Source: Hoeflea sp. BRH_c9
GTDB lineage: Bacteria; Pseudomonadota; Alphaproteobacteria; Rhizobiales; Rhizobiaceae
DNA length: 44,931 bases
Assembly (NCBI GenBank): GCA_000961635.1
Contig: LADQ01000278.1
Location: forward strand, 1-44,931
Direction: 5' to 3'
Shown piece after piece: positions 9,673-18,865 of this stretch. Numbering within the stretch: position 1 is the stretch's first letter; every line of letters begins with the position of its first letter. The translations under genes were made by a program, and so were the position numbers. The notes beneath the pieces are model-generated. The model was not told where the DNA came from, searched no databases, and saw only the letters and a list, made by a program, of their open reading frames with translations.

Positions 9673-9700
9673 TTGCAATCGCGCCCGGCTCGCTTACATA
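9673..9700 (+). promoter_or_regulatory. Candidate promoter for hslV
   Basis: TTGCAA (9673-9678) and TACATA (9695-9700) are separated by 16 nt and lie 55 nt before the hslV start. This is a tolerable housekeeping promoter. I did not find a clean heat-shock (RpoH) match in the same gap, although hslV is usually heat-induced. Confidence 0.3.
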
Positions 9701-9754
9701 GTGCACAACACGACGCAACGCGGCTCGGCTGCCGCTTGAAGGAAAGGATGCCCC

Positions 9755-10315
9755 ATGGGCGAGCACAATCCCTTTGGAGCAATGCATGCAACCACCATCA
9801 TCACGGTGCGCAAGGGCAACCATGTGGTGATGGCCGGCGACGGACAGGTCAGCCTGGGCCAGACGGTGATGAAGGGCAATGCCCGCAAGGTCCGCCGCAT
9901 CGGCAAGGATGACGCCGTGATTGCCGGGTTTGCGGGCGCGACCGCCGACGCGTTCACGCTGCTTGAGCGGCTCGAGGCCAAACTTGAGCAATATCAGGGT
10001 CAGCTGACCCGCGCCGCCGTGGAACTGGCCAAGGACTGGCGCACCGACCGGTATTTGCGGCGTCTTGAAGCCATGATGCTGGTCGCCGACAAGACCGTGA
10101 CGCTGGCGATCACCGGCAATGGCGATGTGCTCGAACCCGAGCATGGCACCATGGCCATCGGTTCGGGCGGCAATTATGCCTATGCCGCCGCCCGCGCGCT
10201 GATGGACAGCGACAAGAACGCCGAGGAGATCGCGCGCCGCGCCATGGAAATCGCCGGCGATATCTGCGTCTACACCAACGCCAATATCGTCATTGAAACC
10301 CTTGATCTTGATTGA
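9755..10315 (+). CDS. hslV: ATP-dependent protease HslV (ClpQ) peptidase subunit
   Basis: HslV is the proteasome-like Thr protease that forms a dodecamer capped by HslU rings. The 186-residue protein contains [21 protein letters not shown], so the catalytic threonine would be Thr13 after removal of a 12-residue propeptide ([12 protein letters not shown]). Further conserved blocks are [15 protein letters not shown] and [17 protein letters not shown]. The ATG at 9755 has a purine-rich AAGGAAAGGA upstream. A downstream Met (residue 10) could shorten the propeptide. It is separated from hslU by a membrane-protein gene and a parS site. Confidence 0.96.
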   Translation: MGEHNPFGAMHATTIITVRKGNHVVMAGDGQVSLGQTVMKGNARKVRRIGKDDAVIAGFAGATADAFTLLERLEAKLEQYQGQLTRAAVELAKDWRTDRYLRRLEAMMLVADKTVTLAITGNGDVLEPEHGTMAIGSGGNYAYAAARALMDSDKNAEEIARRAMEIAGDICVYTNANIVIETLDLD

Positions 10316-10345
10316 GGCGGTCAGCACCGGTTTCCGGCAGTTGAG

Positions 10346-10361
10346 TGTTTCACGTGAATCC
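10346..10361. promoter_or_regulatory. parS: parS centromere-like site (hslV-downstream)
   Basis: TGTTTCACGTGAATCC matches the ParB target TGTTTCACGTGAAACA at 14 of 16 positions and keeps the full TTTCACGTGA core. It is intergenic, 31 nt after the hslV stop. It is the only good copy on the ppsR side of oriC, about 11.5 kb away. Confidence 0.75.
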
Positions 10362-10431
10362 TTCGGCACACGCGCCGACCCAGTCATGACTTCGATGCCC
10401 TTTGGCGCAGCCCCGATAGCGAGACACCAGC

Positions 10432-11595
10432 ATGATAGATGACGTCACGCTCGACCGCGCGGTCAATGCCGGCATTCTCAACGCCGCGCAACGGGAGGCG
10501 CTTTTGTCGCTGGCGCGGGGAGAAGACCTGGCCGGGAAACTGCCTGACGACGCCCAAGTTCTCTCCGTCGATGACCAGATGCGATTGGTCGGTGGCGGCA
10601 ACGACATATTTGTTACCGTCGGCATTGTTCTGTTGTTTTCCGGTGCGCTGTTTGCGCTGCAGGCGGTCTTGCCGCAAGGCAGCAAGACACTCGCGGCGAT
10701 CCTGGCCGCGGCAAGCTGGGTCGTCGCCGAAATCGTAACCCGGCAGAAGCGGATGCGCTTGTCGAGCACGCTGCTGGCGCTGATTTTCAGTGGGACGGTC
10801 CTGTCGCTGCTGGTCGGGTTCATTCGCACACAGTTCGATCTTCCAGTTACCATCAACGCATTTTCGCTGCTGGCGCTGCGGTCCGATGCCTGGCCCATCG
10901 GCCTGACGCTCGGCGGCGGCCTGATCGTCGCAGCGGTGATTTATTTCGTGCGTTTCAAGGTTCCGGTGCTGGCGGCGGTGATCGCTCTGGCCGCCACCGG
11001 CGTGGCGTTCCTGGGAACAATCCTGATCTACCATGACCAGGTGGTCAGCGGGACCACGGCCGCGCCCGCGCCGGACCAGCTGGCCGACGTGCTTTCCAGC
11101 GCGCTGGCGATGCCGCTGGTGTGCGGCCTGATCATCTTCGCAGTCGCCGTTGTGCTTGATCTGCGTGACCGTGACCGGCAGACCGTGTGGTCCGATTGCG
11201 CCTTTTGGCTGCATGTGGTCTCGGCGCCGCTTCTGGTGCATCCCTTGTTCATTCTGGCGACCGGACAGGAAGTCCTGTCGGGTAGAATCGAGCCGGGCGT
11301 TACCGCCAGCATCCTGCTCGGCCTTATGATGACCATGTTCGTTCTGGTGGCGCTGGCCATCGACAGGCGGTCGCTGCTGGCGCCGACGCTGGCCTATTTT
11401 GGCTCGGTGGGGATCTATTATCTGGTCAATGGCGCCGCCAACACCACCGGAATTCCGCCTTTCGCCCTGATCCTGATCGCCATCGGAGCGGTGGTGATCC
11501 TGTTTGGCGCCGGCTGGCAGCGGATCCGCCGCTTGATAATCCGCCCGCTTCTTCCCACATCGATGCTCGACAGACTCCCCCCGATAAAGGCATGA
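10432..11595 (+). CDS. Polytopic membrane protein of unknown function between hslV and hslU
   Basis: I do not recognise a characterised family; the architecture is loosely like DUF2157-type membrane proteins. The 387-residue protein has a soluble head of about 55 residues ([16 protein letters not shown] and [16 protein letters not shown]). About ten hydrophobic segments follow, beginning near residue 58 ([20 protein letters not shown]). It ends in a short basic tail ([14 protein letters not shown]). Charged residues within the membrane part are few. The start at 10432 has only a weak ribosome-binding site. It ends 7 nt before hslU, so co-transcription with hslU is likely. A role with the HslUV protease is possible by position only. 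A 492-codon open frame antisense to it is judged not real. Confidence 0.75.
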   Translation: MIDDVTLDRAVNAGILNAAQREALLSLARGEDLAGKLPDDAQVLSVDDQMRLVGGGNDIFVTVGIVLLFSGALFALQAVLPQGSKTLAAILAAASWVVAEIVTRQKRMRLSSTLLALIFSGTVLSLLVGFIRTQFDLPVTINAFSLLALRSDAWPIGLTLGGGLIVAAVIYFVRFKVPVLAAVIALAATGVAFLGTILIYHDQVVSGTTAAPAPDQLADVLSSALAMPLVCGLIIFAVAVVLDLRDRDRQTVWSDCAFWLHVVSAPLLVHPLFILATGQEVLSGRIEPGVTASILLGLMMTMFVLVALAIDRRSLLAPTLAYFGSVGIYYLVNGAANTTGIPPFALILIAIGAVVILFGAGWQRIRRLIIRPLLPTSMLDRLPPIKA

Positions 11596-11602
11596 TCCCG
11601 AC

Positions 11603-12910
11603 ATGAGCAATTTTTCCCCCCGCGAAACCGTCACCGAACTTGACCGCTTCATCATCGGCCAGAACGACGCCAAGCGCGCTGTCGCGATCGCGCTCAGGAA
11701 TCGCTGGCGGCGGCAGCAGCTCGAGGGCCCGCTGCGCGAGGAGGTGATGCCCAAGAATATCCTGATGATCGGACCGACCGGCGTCGGCAAGACCGAGATT
11801 TCCCGCCGCCTGGCGCGGCTGGCGGGAGCGCCGTTCATCAAGGTCGAGGCAACAAAATTCACCGAGGTCGGCTATGTCGGCCGCGATGTGGAACAGATCA
11901 TCCGCGATCTGGTGGAAGTCGGCATCACCATCGTGCGGGAGCGCAAGCGCAGCGAGGTTGAGGCCAAGGCGCGGCTCAATGCGGAGGAACGGGTGCTCGA
12001 CGCGCTTGTGGGCACGACGGCCTCTCCGGCAACGCGGGACTCATTCCGCAAGAAGCTGCGCGACGGACTGCTTGACGACAAGGAAATAGAGATCGAGGTG
12101 GCCGACAGCTCGTCCGGCATGCCGCAGTTCGAACTTCCGGGCATGCAGGGCGCCAATGTCGGCGTTCTGAACCTGGGCGACCTGTTCGGCAAGGCGATGG
12201 GCGGACGCACCCGCAAGATCAAGACGACGGTAAGCGAATCCTATGGTTCGCTGATCAATGATGAATCCGACAAGCTGCTCGATATGGAGCAGATCCACCA
12301 GGAAGCCGTGAAGTCGGCGCAGGATGACGGCATCGTCTTCATCGACGAGATCGACAAGATCGCATCCCGGGAAGGCGGCATGGGCGCGGGCGTTTCCCGC
12401 GAGGGCGTGCAGCGCGATTTGCTGCCGCTGGTCGAAGGAACGACGGTGGCGACCAAATATGGACCGGTGAAAACCGATCACATTTTGTTTATCGCGTCGG
12501 GCGCTTTCCACGTCTCCAAGCCATCCGACCTGCTGCCCGAATTGCAGGGCCGGCTGCCGATCCGGGTCGAGCTCCGGGCTTTGGGCAAGGATGATTTCCG
12601 CCGCATCCTGACCGAAACCGAAGCCAGCCTGATCAAGCAATATGTGGCCCTGATGGCGACCGAGAACCTGACGCTGGACTTCACCGAAGACGCCATCGAC
12701 GCGCTTGCGGAGGTCGCGGTGCATCTCAATTCAAGCATTGAGAACATCGGCGCGCGGCGTTTGCAGACGGTGATGGAGCGCGTTCTGGACGAGATTTCTT
12801 TCACCGCGCCGGACCGGCCGGGCTCGACAATCACGATCGATTCGGACTATGTCCGGGAACACGTTGGCGACCTTGCGCAGAATACCGACCTGTCGCGGTT
12901 TATCCTGTAA
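11603..12910 (+). CDS. hslU: HslU (ClpY) ATPase subunit of the HslUV protease
   Basis: HslU is the AAA+ unfoldase that feeds substrates to HslV. The 435-residue protein has Walker [15 protein letters not shown] near residue 57 and the pore-loop segment [15 protein letters not shown] near residue 85. The I-domain is central, Walker B is [12 protein letters not shown], and the sensor-2 region is [17 protein letters not shown]. It ends with the complete C-terminal tail DLSRFIL that docks into HslV. Length is normal. Confidence 0.97.
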   Translation: MSNFSPRETVTELDRFIIGQNDAKRAVAIALRNRWRRQQLEGPLREEVMPKNILMIGPTGVGKTEISRRLARLAGAPFIKVEATKFTEVGYVGRDVEQIIRDLVEVGITIVRERKRSEVEAKARLNAEERVLDALVGTTASPATRDSFRKKLRDGLLDDKEIEIEVADSSSGMPQFELPGMQGANVGVLNLGDLFGKAMGGRTRKIKTTVSESYGSLINDESDKLLDMEQIHQEAVKSAQDDGIVFIDEIDKIASREGGMGAGVSREGVQRDLLPLVEGTTVATKYGPVKTDHILFIASGAFHVSKPSDLLPELQGRLPIRVELRALGKDDFRRILTETEASLIKQYVALMATENLTLDFTEDAIDALAEVAVHLNSSIENIGARRLQTVMERVLDEISFTAPDRPGSTITIDSDYVREHVGDLAQNTDLSRFIL

Positions 12911-12978
12911 CCCGCAATCTCAAAGGGCGCGGCAAAACAGGCGTCGCCCCGGAGCCGGGTCGTGGATCTGACAGCGCA

Positions 12979-13980
12979 ATGGAGAAAACCATGACAGTGG
13001 CCAGCAGCAAGCTCAATGCGGTGATGGCGATATCGATCGCGCTCACCATGAGCTTGGCGCGCGTGCCTGTCGTGCTTTCGGCCGAACCGGTGCCGGCGGG
13101 AAACCGCAGCGCGACACAGCCCGGTATTCCGGGCGCCTCGACGCGGCGTACCAAGGCCACAAAGTCGAGCTTCGATGCAAAATACGAGAAAATCCGCGAT
13201 CTGATCGCCGACGACGCCAAGCTCAGACAAAAAATCGTCAGCGTCTCCAAGCGGTACAAGATCGATCCGATCCACATCGTTGGTGCCCTGGTCGGCGAGC
13301 ATACCTACAATGTCGATGCCTATGACCGGCTGCAGACCTATTACGTCAAGGCCATCTCCTATGCGGGCGAGAGTTTTCGCTTCGAGCATGAAGGCGAAAG
13401 CGTTGTCGACTTCGTCAAGCGGCCGGAATTTGAGAAGTGTGACGAGGATTGGGATTCAGCGAAGCTGTGGACCTGCCGGGAAGATGTCTGGGAGACGGAG
13501 TTTCGCGGCCAGAAAACAGCAGGCAAGGCCTTTCCCGACGATCGATTCGGCGCCGTGTTCTTCCAGCCGTTCTACGCCGGACAGACTTTCGGGCTTGGCC
13601 AGCTCAACCCGCTGACCGCCTTGATCCACACTGACCGGGTCAGCAAGGTTTCAGGCTTGAGAAAGCTCAGCGCCGGCAATGCCGCGCAAGTCTACAAGGC
13701 AATCATGGACCCGGATTCGACGTTGGCTTACATGGCCGCGTCCATAGCCGACTCAATCGAGAACTACCGGGACATCGCCGGGTTCGATATTTCCGGAAAT
13801 CCCGGCCTGACCGCGACCCTGTACAATGTCGGCAACACGTTTCGCCGCGCCAGGGAGCTGGCTGAGGAAAATTCAAACCGCAAGAAGCGTGGATTGAAAC
13901 CGCTGCTTCCGCGCGAAAACTACTATGGCTGGCTGGTCAACACTCATGAAGACGAGCTGCGCGCCATCATAGAACGCTGA
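12979..13980 (+). CDS. DUF1402 family exported protein, lysozyme-like
   Basis: This 333-residue protein has an N-terminal hydrophobic segment (residues about 16-38, ending near VVLSAEPV) consistent with a Sec signal peptide, so it is probably periplasmic. The mature part contains VSKRYKIDPIHIVGALVGEHTYN and AGQTFGLGQLNPLTAL. These resemble the catalytic Glu and the GLGQL substrate loop of lytic-transglycosylase/lysozyme folds. Glu in VGEHTYN would be the candidate acid. The later LTATLYNVGN also recalls the AYNAG motif of transglycosylases. It matches DUF1402, which sits beside hslU in rhizobia. ATG 12979 or ATG 12991 could be used. Cell-wall hydrolysis is an inference. Confidence 0.8.
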   Translation: MEKTMTVASSKLNAVMAISIALTMSLARVPVVLSAEPVPAGNRSATQPGIPGASTRRTKATKSSFDAKYEKIRDLIADDAKLRQKIVSVSKRYKIDPIHIVGALVGEHTYNVDAYDRLQTYYVKAISYAGESFRFEHEGESVVDFVKRPEFEKCDEDWDSAKLWTCREDVWETEFRGQKTAGKAFPDDRFGAVFFQPFYAGQTFGLGQLNPLTALIHTDRVSKVSGLRKLSAGNAAQVYKAIMDPDSTLAYMAASIADSIENYRDIAGFDISGNPGLTATLYNVGNTFRRARELAEENSNRKKRGLKPLLPRENYYGWLVNTHEDELRAIIER

Positions 13981-14007
13981 CTGCAGCAGCGTCTGCTGTT
14001 GCGATCA

Positions 14008-14433
14008 TCAGGTTCGCGGTGCCTGTTTTTCCTTGCGACGGCGCATTGTCTCTTTTCCCCCCGCGGAACCGCTGGCAAGCCTGGCCGCATCCATCAGATT
14101 GCCGATTTCCTGCAATGTCTGATCGTCGAGACGGGCAATGTGCGCCGCCAGCCGGTTGGCGATTTCCGTGGCTTTAGGGGACAGGCCCGACGTGTCAATG
14201 GTTACCTTTGGCCGGGACAGGCTGCCAAGCCGCTGCAACTCCTCGGCCTCATCCCAGATAATGTTGAAATAGCCGATGGCGCGCTGGATGAACTCCCAGC
14301 TTGGCTCGGAGCGTTGGCCGTGCTCAAGCGCCGACAAATAGGCTGGCGAAACCCCCATGGCCTTGGCCATCTGGCGTTGCGTCACCCCGCGTTCGGCGCG
14401 CAGGCGGCGCAGCGCCTCCCCGAACGGCGTCAT
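14008..14433 (-). CDS. XRE-family helix-turn-helix transcriptional regulator
   Basis: The 141-residue protein has a Cro/CI-type helix-turn-helix at residues 4-59: FGEALRRLRAERGVTQRQMA, MGVSPAYLSALEHGQRS and PSWEFIQRAIGYF. A short helical C-terminal domain and a basic tail (RRRKEKQAPRT) follow. It has no recognisable sensor domain. Its start overlaps the stop of the Smr gene by 4 nt (ATGA), so it belongs to the Tim44-mltA-smr-xre operon. Its targets are unknown; the family often autoregulates. Confidence 0.88.
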   Translation of the reverse strand: MTPFGEALRRLRAERGVTQRQMAKAMGVSPAYLSALEHGQRSEPSWEFIQRAIGYFNIIWDEAEELQRLGSLSRPKVTIDTSGLSPKATEIANRLAAHIARLDDQTLQEIGNLMDAARLASGSAGGKETMRRRKEKQAPRT

Positions 14434-14978
14434 CCCGCTATCCCCCTGTCCCGGCGCAGCCTGATGTAGAGCGCGCCTTCGCCGCCATGGCCGCGCGCCG
14501 CATCCTCATATCCCGATATGAGAAACCGGAACTCCGGCTTGGTCAGCCAGTCCGGCACCGCCCGCTTGAGCACACCCTCGCCACCGCGCGAGGTGCCCTT
14601 GCCGGTGATGACAAGCACGTGTCTGAGACCGCGCTCGTGGGCGCGGGCCAGAAAGCCGAACAGCAGATTGTGCGCTTCACTCTGGGTAAGGCCGTGAAGA
14701 TCGATGCGTCCATCGATCGGCAGCCTTCCGCGGGCCAGTTTGCGCACGACAGGCTTTTCAATCGGATGCGGCTTTGGTTTGGCGGGCTGGTTCAGACTGA
14801 GGACCGATTGCGGGCGCTTGACCGGCTTGTCCGGCGCAGCCTTTGGCACTGTCGGCGTCTCCAGCGTGTACCAGTCATCGGCCTCGACCTGTTTACCCGG
14901 AAAAGCCTCGACCGTGCGGGCTACCTGCGCCCAGATGATCCGGTCTTCATGGCTGAGTTTGGGTTTGCCGTCACTCAT
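14430..14978 (-). CDS. Smr/MutS2-domain endonuclease-like protein
   Basis: The 182-residue protein carries a C-terminal Smr domain: GRIDLHGLTQSEAHNLLFGF (DLHG motif), then RHVLVITGKGTSRGGEGVL (GKG motif). The first half is a basic, proline-rich linker. Stand-alone Smr proteins are nicking or RNA endonucleases; which applies here is unknown. The ATG at 14978 (MSDGKPKLSHEDR) is chosen over upstream Mets because it overlaps the mltA stop by only 8 nt and gives the usual N-terminus. Confidence 0.88.
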   Translation of the reverse strand: MSDGKPKLSHEDRIIWAQVARTVEAFPGKQVEADDWYTLETPTVPKAAPDKPVKRPQSVLSLNQPAKPKPHPIEKPVVRKLARGRLPIDGRIDLHGLTQSEAHNLLFGFLARAHERGLRHVLVITGKGTSRGGEGVLKRAVPDWLTKPEFRFLISGYEDAARGHGGEGALYIRLRRDRGIAG

Positions 14979-16101
14979 GGCCGGCCCGCCGTGCAAGCTC
15001 CGATCCCGCTGGCGCAAGAACCACGAATTGCGCGCTCGCCTTGATCGACCCCGCCTTGGCGCCGGCATCCAGCCCGGAGCCTGTAAACAGATCGCCGCGC
15101 GACGGCCCGACAATCGCGGTTCCCGTATCCTGGGCAATCATCAGCCGCGCGAAGGGCCGTGGCTCATCGAAATCGTCCAGTCCGGGCGCGGACACGAATA
15201 TGGGCGTGCCGAAGCTGTGGACATGGCGGTCCACCGCAAGCGACCGGCCCGGTTCCAGCGGAACCTTGGCGGCTGCCACCGGCCCCAGACGGTCATCCGC
15301 AACCTCGGCTTCCTCGAAGAAGATGAAAGACCGGTTTTCCCGCATCAAACGGACCGCCCGCTCCTCGTCGACGGCGAGCCAGTCCCGTATCGCTGCCATT
15401 GAGACGGTTTCGGCGGGGATTTCCCCGCGCTCAACCAGCAGCCGGCCAATCCCGGTGAAGGGATGACCGCTCTTGCCGGCATAGGTAATCCGCCTGACCT
15501 GGCCATCGGGGAACTGAAGCCGGGCGCAGCCCTGGACATGGGCGAAGAAGACGTCAACCCGGCTTTCCGCCCAGGCAATCTCCAGGCGCTGGCCCTCAAA
15601 TGCGCCATCTTCAATGGCTTCCCTGTCCGGGCAGCATTTCGGACCGCCGGCATCATCGAGCATGAAAGCAAACCCAGCCGGGATTCCCGGCGGAGGGTTG
15701 GCCGGATCGGCAATCTTGAACAGGTTTTCGGGCTTGCGCAAAAACGGATATCTGTAGCCGGATTCAGGCCGGGAACGGACTTCGATCTCAGGCTCGTAAT
15801 AACCGGTGACGAAACCTTCGCTATCGTCCGGTCGCAGGGCAACCGGGCGAAACCAGGTTTCAAAGAAAGCCCGCGAGTCCGCATCGGATAGATAGCCGGA
15901 TTCACTTGCCGGCTGAGCCAGTGCGGCCCGATAGGACGGCAGGAAATCGGCGTGGCTGAGACCCAGCGACCCGGTGCGATAGGGCCTGACCTGCAGGGCA
16001 TGGATTGCCGAACGGCGGAAGGCCGCAAAAGCTGGGCCGGGGGTGTCCTCCGCCCAACCGGGAAGTGTGGAGAAATCCTCTCGCCGAAGCGACAACCCCA
16101 T
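14971..16101 (-). CDS. mltA: MltA-type murein lytic transglycosylase
   Basis: MltA cleaves the MurNAc-GlcNAc bond of peptidoglycan to give 1,6-anhydro ends. The 376-residue protein has the MltA barrel (GFVTGYYEPEIEV near residue 120, then FAHVQGCARLQFPDG). It ends in the 3D domain LMIAQDTGTAIVGPSRGDLF, which holds the catalytic Asp. No signal peptide or lipobox is visible at the predicted N-terminus (MGLSLRREDFSTLPGWAED). This is odd for a cell-wall enzyme. The start overlaps the Tim44-gene stop by one base (TAATG), which supports coupling and argues against a much earlier start. Confidence 0.93.
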   Translation of the reverse strand: MGLSLRREDFSTLPGWAEDTPGPAFAAFRRSAIHALQVRPYRTGSLGLSHADFLPSYRAALAQPASESGYLSDADSRAFFETWFRPVALRPDDSEGFVTGYYEPEIEVRSRPESGYRYPFLRKPENLFKIADPANPPPGIPAGFAFMLDDAGGPKCCPDREAIEDGAFEGQRLEIAWAESRVDVFFAHVQGCARLQFPDGQVRRITYAGKSGHPFTGIGRLLVERGEIPAETVSMAAIRDWLAVDEERAVRLMRENRSFIFFEEAEVADDRLGPVAAAKVPLEPGRSLAVDRHVHSFGTPIFVSAPGLDDFDEPRPFARLMIAQDTGTAIVGPSRGDLFTGSGLDAGAKAGSIKASAQFVVLAPAGSELARRAGHE

Positions 16102-16805
16102 TACTGATCGGCTTCCGTCGCAATCAGGCGCCAGTTGGGATCGCGCGAGCGCGTATCACGGGCAAAGGTCCAGACATCATTGACGTCGGTCACTTCAACA
16201 AGATCGCCTTCGATGACTTCGCCATCCTTGTCCAGGGTCGCCGATATCAGCTGACTCATGATCCGAAGCGTGATGTTGGCCTCCGTACCCTTCATCTCGG
16301 CCTGGATGATACTGGACTTTTCGATACCGACAAAATTGGACCGGACCGTTTCGCCATTTGCCTCGCGTTCATCAATGGCGGCGACGAAGCCGTCATAGAC
16401 TTCGCGGGACAGCAACCCTTTCAGGGTTTTGCGGTCGCCTTCGGCAAAGGCTGACACAATCATTTCATAGGCCGTGGTTGCACCGGCGACAAATTCCTTG
16501 GGGTCAAAGGACGGATCAGCCGCAACCACCTCGCGCAATCCCTTGTTGAGGTCGCTGCCCGGCTCGGCATAAGAATCAACAGCTGCAAACTGGTCCGGCT
16601 CGCTGCTTTCGCGGCCGCGACGCGGCAGGGTGACAACCTTGGGATCATCCAAACCTTCTGCTGCCGGCGCCTGATCACGACGGGAAACCTGGTCGCGCGG
16701 CGGTGCTTCGTGGCCGGTCCGCTTGCCAAGCACCGCCCGAAGCTGAATGAATATGATCACCGCCGCCACAAAAAAGAAGAACGTCACAAAATCAAAGGAA
16801 CCCAT
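16101..16805 (-). CDS. Tim44-like domain protein
   Basis: The 234-residue protein has one N-terminal membrane segment (FVTFFFFVAAVIIFIQLRAV, residues about 6-25). A charged linker follows, then a Tim44-like domain from about residue 90 (DPKEFVAGATTAYEMIVSAF to DVWTFARDTRSRDPNWRL). In mitochondria Tim44 tethers Hsp70 to the inner-membrane translocase. The bacterial homologues face the cytoplasm or periplasm and have no settled function. It leads the minus-strand operon with mltA, smr and xre. The next plus-strand gene, fxsA, is divergent. Confidence 0.87.
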   Translation of the reverse strand: MGSFDFVTFFFFVAAVIIFIQLRAVLGKRTGHEAPPRDQVSRRDQAPAAEGLDDPKVVTLPRRGRESSEPDQFAAVDSYAEPGSDLNKGLREVVAADPSFDPKEFVAGATTAYEMIVSAFAEGDRKTLKGLLSREVYDGFVAAIDEREANGETVRSNFVGIEKSSIIQAEMKGTEANITLRIMSQLISATLDKDGEVIEGDLVEVTDVNDVWTFARDTRSRDPNWRLIATEADQ

Positions 16806-16821
16806 TCCCGCCTTCTTTCGG

Positions 16822-16849
16822 TTACATCATCAATCAGGAAGCATATAAT
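16822..16849 (+). promoter_or_regulatory. Candidate promoter for fxsA
   Basis: TTACAT (16822-16827) and a perfect TATAAT (16844-16849) are spaced by 16 nt in the Tim44-fxsA divergent gap. The -10 sits in the near-palindrome GCATATAATGC, so the opposite strand could also use it. The element is weak at -35. Confidence 0.35.
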
Positions 16850-16936
16850 GCTCTTCGGCCCATCAATCAAAGGGTCTGGCCATTCTATTTCCCGCCACCC
16901 GCCCTGCAGGCGCCTTTTGACCGCGGACAATTCACC

Positions 16937-17479
16937 ATGCGCTTTTCCCTGATCCCGTTTCTGCTGCTCGTCGTGCCACTGGCCGAAATAGCCGCCTTTG
17001 TCGTGATCGGCGGCCAGATCGGTGTCTGGGCAACGCTGGGCATGGTGCTTCTCACCGCCATATTGGGCAGCTTTCTGCTTCGCTGGCAGGGAGTGGAACT
17101 GTTCAACAGGATCAACGCCGAGATGCGCGCCAATCGCGTGCCCGGCCGGGAACTGGTCCACGGCGTGATGATCCTGGTTGCGGGCGTGTTGTTGCTGACG
17201 CCCGGGTTTGTCACCGATAGCTTTGGCTTCTTGCTGTTCGTGCCCGCCATCCGCGATGTCGTCTGGCGGCTGATCAAGGATCGGGTTGTGGTGCAAACCA
17301 TGCCGGCCGGCTTCGGTTCCAGCCCGCGCGAGCCGGGCTCGGCACCCCAGGACGGTGTGGTTGACCTCAGCGAGGATGAATTCAAGCGCACCTCGGACCC
17401 TGCTTCACCCTGGTCGGGGGATCGCAACGGCTTGACCAAGGCTGACAAGGAAGGCGGCGGCGGCGCAAACGGGTTGTAA
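16937..17479 (+). CDS. fxsA: FxsA family membrane protein
   Basis: FxsA homologues are inner-membrane proteins; in E. coli overexpression alleviates phage T7 exclusion by the F plasmid. The 180-residue protein has hydrophobic segments near residues 5-24 (IPFLLLVVPLAEIAAFVVI), 29-47 and 76-110. The conserved loop FLLRWQGVELFNRI and the motif LLLTPGFVTDSFGF are typical. The C-terminal 60 residues are polar and soluble. The start gives a typical N-terminus, MRFSLIPFLLLVV. It sits upstream of secB. Confidence 0.9.
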   Translation: MRFSLIPFLLLVVPLAEIAAFVVIGGQIGVWATLGMVLLTAILGSFLLRWQGVELFNRINAEMRANRVPGRELVHGVMILVAGVLLLTPGFVTDSFGFLLFVPAIRDVVWRLIKDRVVVQTMPAGFGSSPREPGSAPQDGVVDLSEDEFKRTSDPASPWSGDRNGLTKADKEGGGGANGL

Positions 17480-17559
17480 GCCCGGTGACGAAATGCTAGC
17501 CCATCCCCGAACAATTTTCCGGACGACCGCCTCGGCGGATGAAAACAGGGACGAGCCAC

Positions 17560-18072
17560 ATGGCAAAAGATACGACCAAAAAGGGTGACGCGGCAGCGGC
17601 TGAAACAACAGGCAATGGCGAAGCGCCGTCACTGAATGTTCTGGCCCAGTACATCAAGGACTTCTCGTTTGAAAACCCGGGCGCGCCCAAATCGCTCGGA
17701 CCGCGCGAAAAAGCGCCTGAGATCAGCATCAATGTCAACGTCAACGCCAATCCTTTGAGCGAGAAGGAGTTCGACGTTCTGCTGACGATGAACGCCGCTG
17801 CAAAGTCCGGTCAAACGATCGTGTTCAATGTCGAACTGGTCTATGGCGGTGTATTCCGGGTTGCCAATTTCCCGCAGGAGCACATGTTGCCGCTGCTGTT
17901 TATCGAATGCCCGCGAATTCTGTTCCCGTTTGCGCGCCAGATCATTGCCGATGCAACGCGCAATGGCGGCTTCCCGCCGCTGTTGATCGACCCGATCGAT
18001 TTCGCGCAAATGTTCCAGCAGCGCATGGCGGAAGAAAACACCAAGGCCCAGGTTGCCAATCAGGTTAACTGA
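17560..18072 (+). CDS. secB: Protein-export chaperone SecB
   Basis: SecB is a tetrameric cytoplasmic chaperone that keeps precursors unfolded and hands them to SecA. The 170-residue protein has [19 protein letters not shown] (residues about 25-43), [12 protein letters not shown] and the conserved stretch [37 protein letters not shown] follows. The N-terminus is acidic and low-complexity. The ATG at 17560 ([10 protein letters not shown]) is preferred over an upstream Met at 17539. A strong terminator follows at 18096. Confidence 0.96.
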   Translation: MAKDTTKKGDAAAAETTGNGEAPSLNVLAQYIKDFSFENPGAPKSLGPREKAPEISINVNVNANPLSEKEFDVLLTMNAAAKSGQTIVFNVELVYGGVFRVANFPQEHMLPLLFIECPRILFPFARQIIADATRNGGFPPLLIDPIDFAQMFQQRMAEENTKAQVANQVN

Positions 18073-18095
18073 GACGGCGCAATCATATTTTCGTG

Positions 18096-18120
18096 AAAGG
18101 CCGCCTCCGGGCGGCCTTTT
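18096..18120 (+). terminator. Rho-independent terminator after secB
   Basis: The stem AAAGGCCGCC (18096-18105) pairs with GGCGGCCTTT (18110-18119) around the 4-nt loop TCCG, followed by T. The A-tract before the stem also makes it usable from the dnaQ side, with which secB converges. Confidence 0.85.
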
Positions 18121-18171
18121 GCATTGATGCCCGCAAAACTTCTTGGCCCGATGTGGCCGGGACCGTGCCGA

Positions 18172-18864
18172 TCAGGCCTTGCGCCACAGTGCGTTGCCGC
18201 CAATGCGCTCGATCAGCCGGGTATGGGCTTCAATGTCAGCGGCGCTCAGACGCTGCGGCAAGGGTTGTGGCCGTTCGCCGATTTCGACAATGAGCTCATC
18301 CACGCTCCGCTCGACAGTGACGGTTTCCACGCTCGACAGCCCGAGGGCCGCCTGGCGGCCGCCCAGCATCTCGATATAGACATCGGTCAACAGTTCGGCG
18401 TCGAGCAGCGCGCCATGCTTGCTGCGATGGGAATTGTCGATGCCATAGCGGCGGCACAGGGCATCGAGGCTGTTGGGACCCATCGGATGGCGCCGCCGGG
18501 CCAACGCCAGCGTATCGATCACCAGATCCGGAGCGACCGCTGGCCGGCCGATCCGTTTGAATTCAGCGTTGAGGAATCCCATGTCGAAACTGGCATTGTG
18601 CGCGACATAGTGAGCGCCTTCAAAGAAATCAGCGATCTCCTCAGCCACCAGGGCGAAAGCCGGTTTGTCGGCCAGAAAGGCATCGGTGATGCCGTGCACC
18701 GCCAGGGCATCGGGATGCACCTTGCGGCCATCGGGATTGATGAACAAATGCAGTGTCCGGCCGGTGGGAAACTGGTTTTCGAGCTCGATGCAGCCGATTT
18801 CAATGATCCGGTCGGCCTGATTGTCGAGGCCGGTGGTTTCCGTATCGAAGACAATTTCGCGCAT
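18172..18864 (-). CDS. dnaQ: DNA polymerase III epsilon subunit (proofreading exonuclease)
   Basis: DnaQ is the 3'-5' exonuclease of the replicative polymerase. The 230-residue protein has ExoI FDTETTGLD at residues 5-13, ExoII VAHNASFDMGFLN near residue 96 and ExoIII HGALLDAELLTDVY near residue 155, the DEDDh arrangement. The C-terminal tail would carry the alpha-subunit contact. The start at 18864 (MREIVFDTETTG) is the family start; an upstream Met at 18954 only extends into coaE. It is the promoter-distal gene of ppsR-maf-aroE-coaE-dnaQ. Confidence 0.96.
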   Translation of the reverse strand: MREIVFDTETTGLDNQADRIIEIGCIELENQFPTGRTLHLFINPDGRKVHPDALAVHGITDAFLADKPAFALVAEEIADFFEGAHYVAHNASFDMGFLNAEFKRIGRPAVAPDLVIDTLALARRRHPMGPNSLDALCRRYGIDNSHRSKHGALLDAELLTDVYIEMLGGRQAALGLSSVETVTVERSVDELIVEIGERPQPLPQRLSAADIEAHTRLIERIGGNALWRKA

Positions 18865-18865
18865 A

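Noticed and set aside
10384-11862. 492-codon minus-strand open frame opposite the hslV-hslU membrane protein and hslU
   Set aside because: It runs across two genes and a gap, with Gln/His/Arg-rich composition typical of antisense shadows.
13984-13998. Terminator between the DUF1402 gene and the XRE regulator
   Set aside because: CAGCAG-CGT-CTGCTG is only a 6-bp stem with a 3-nt loop and no T-run.
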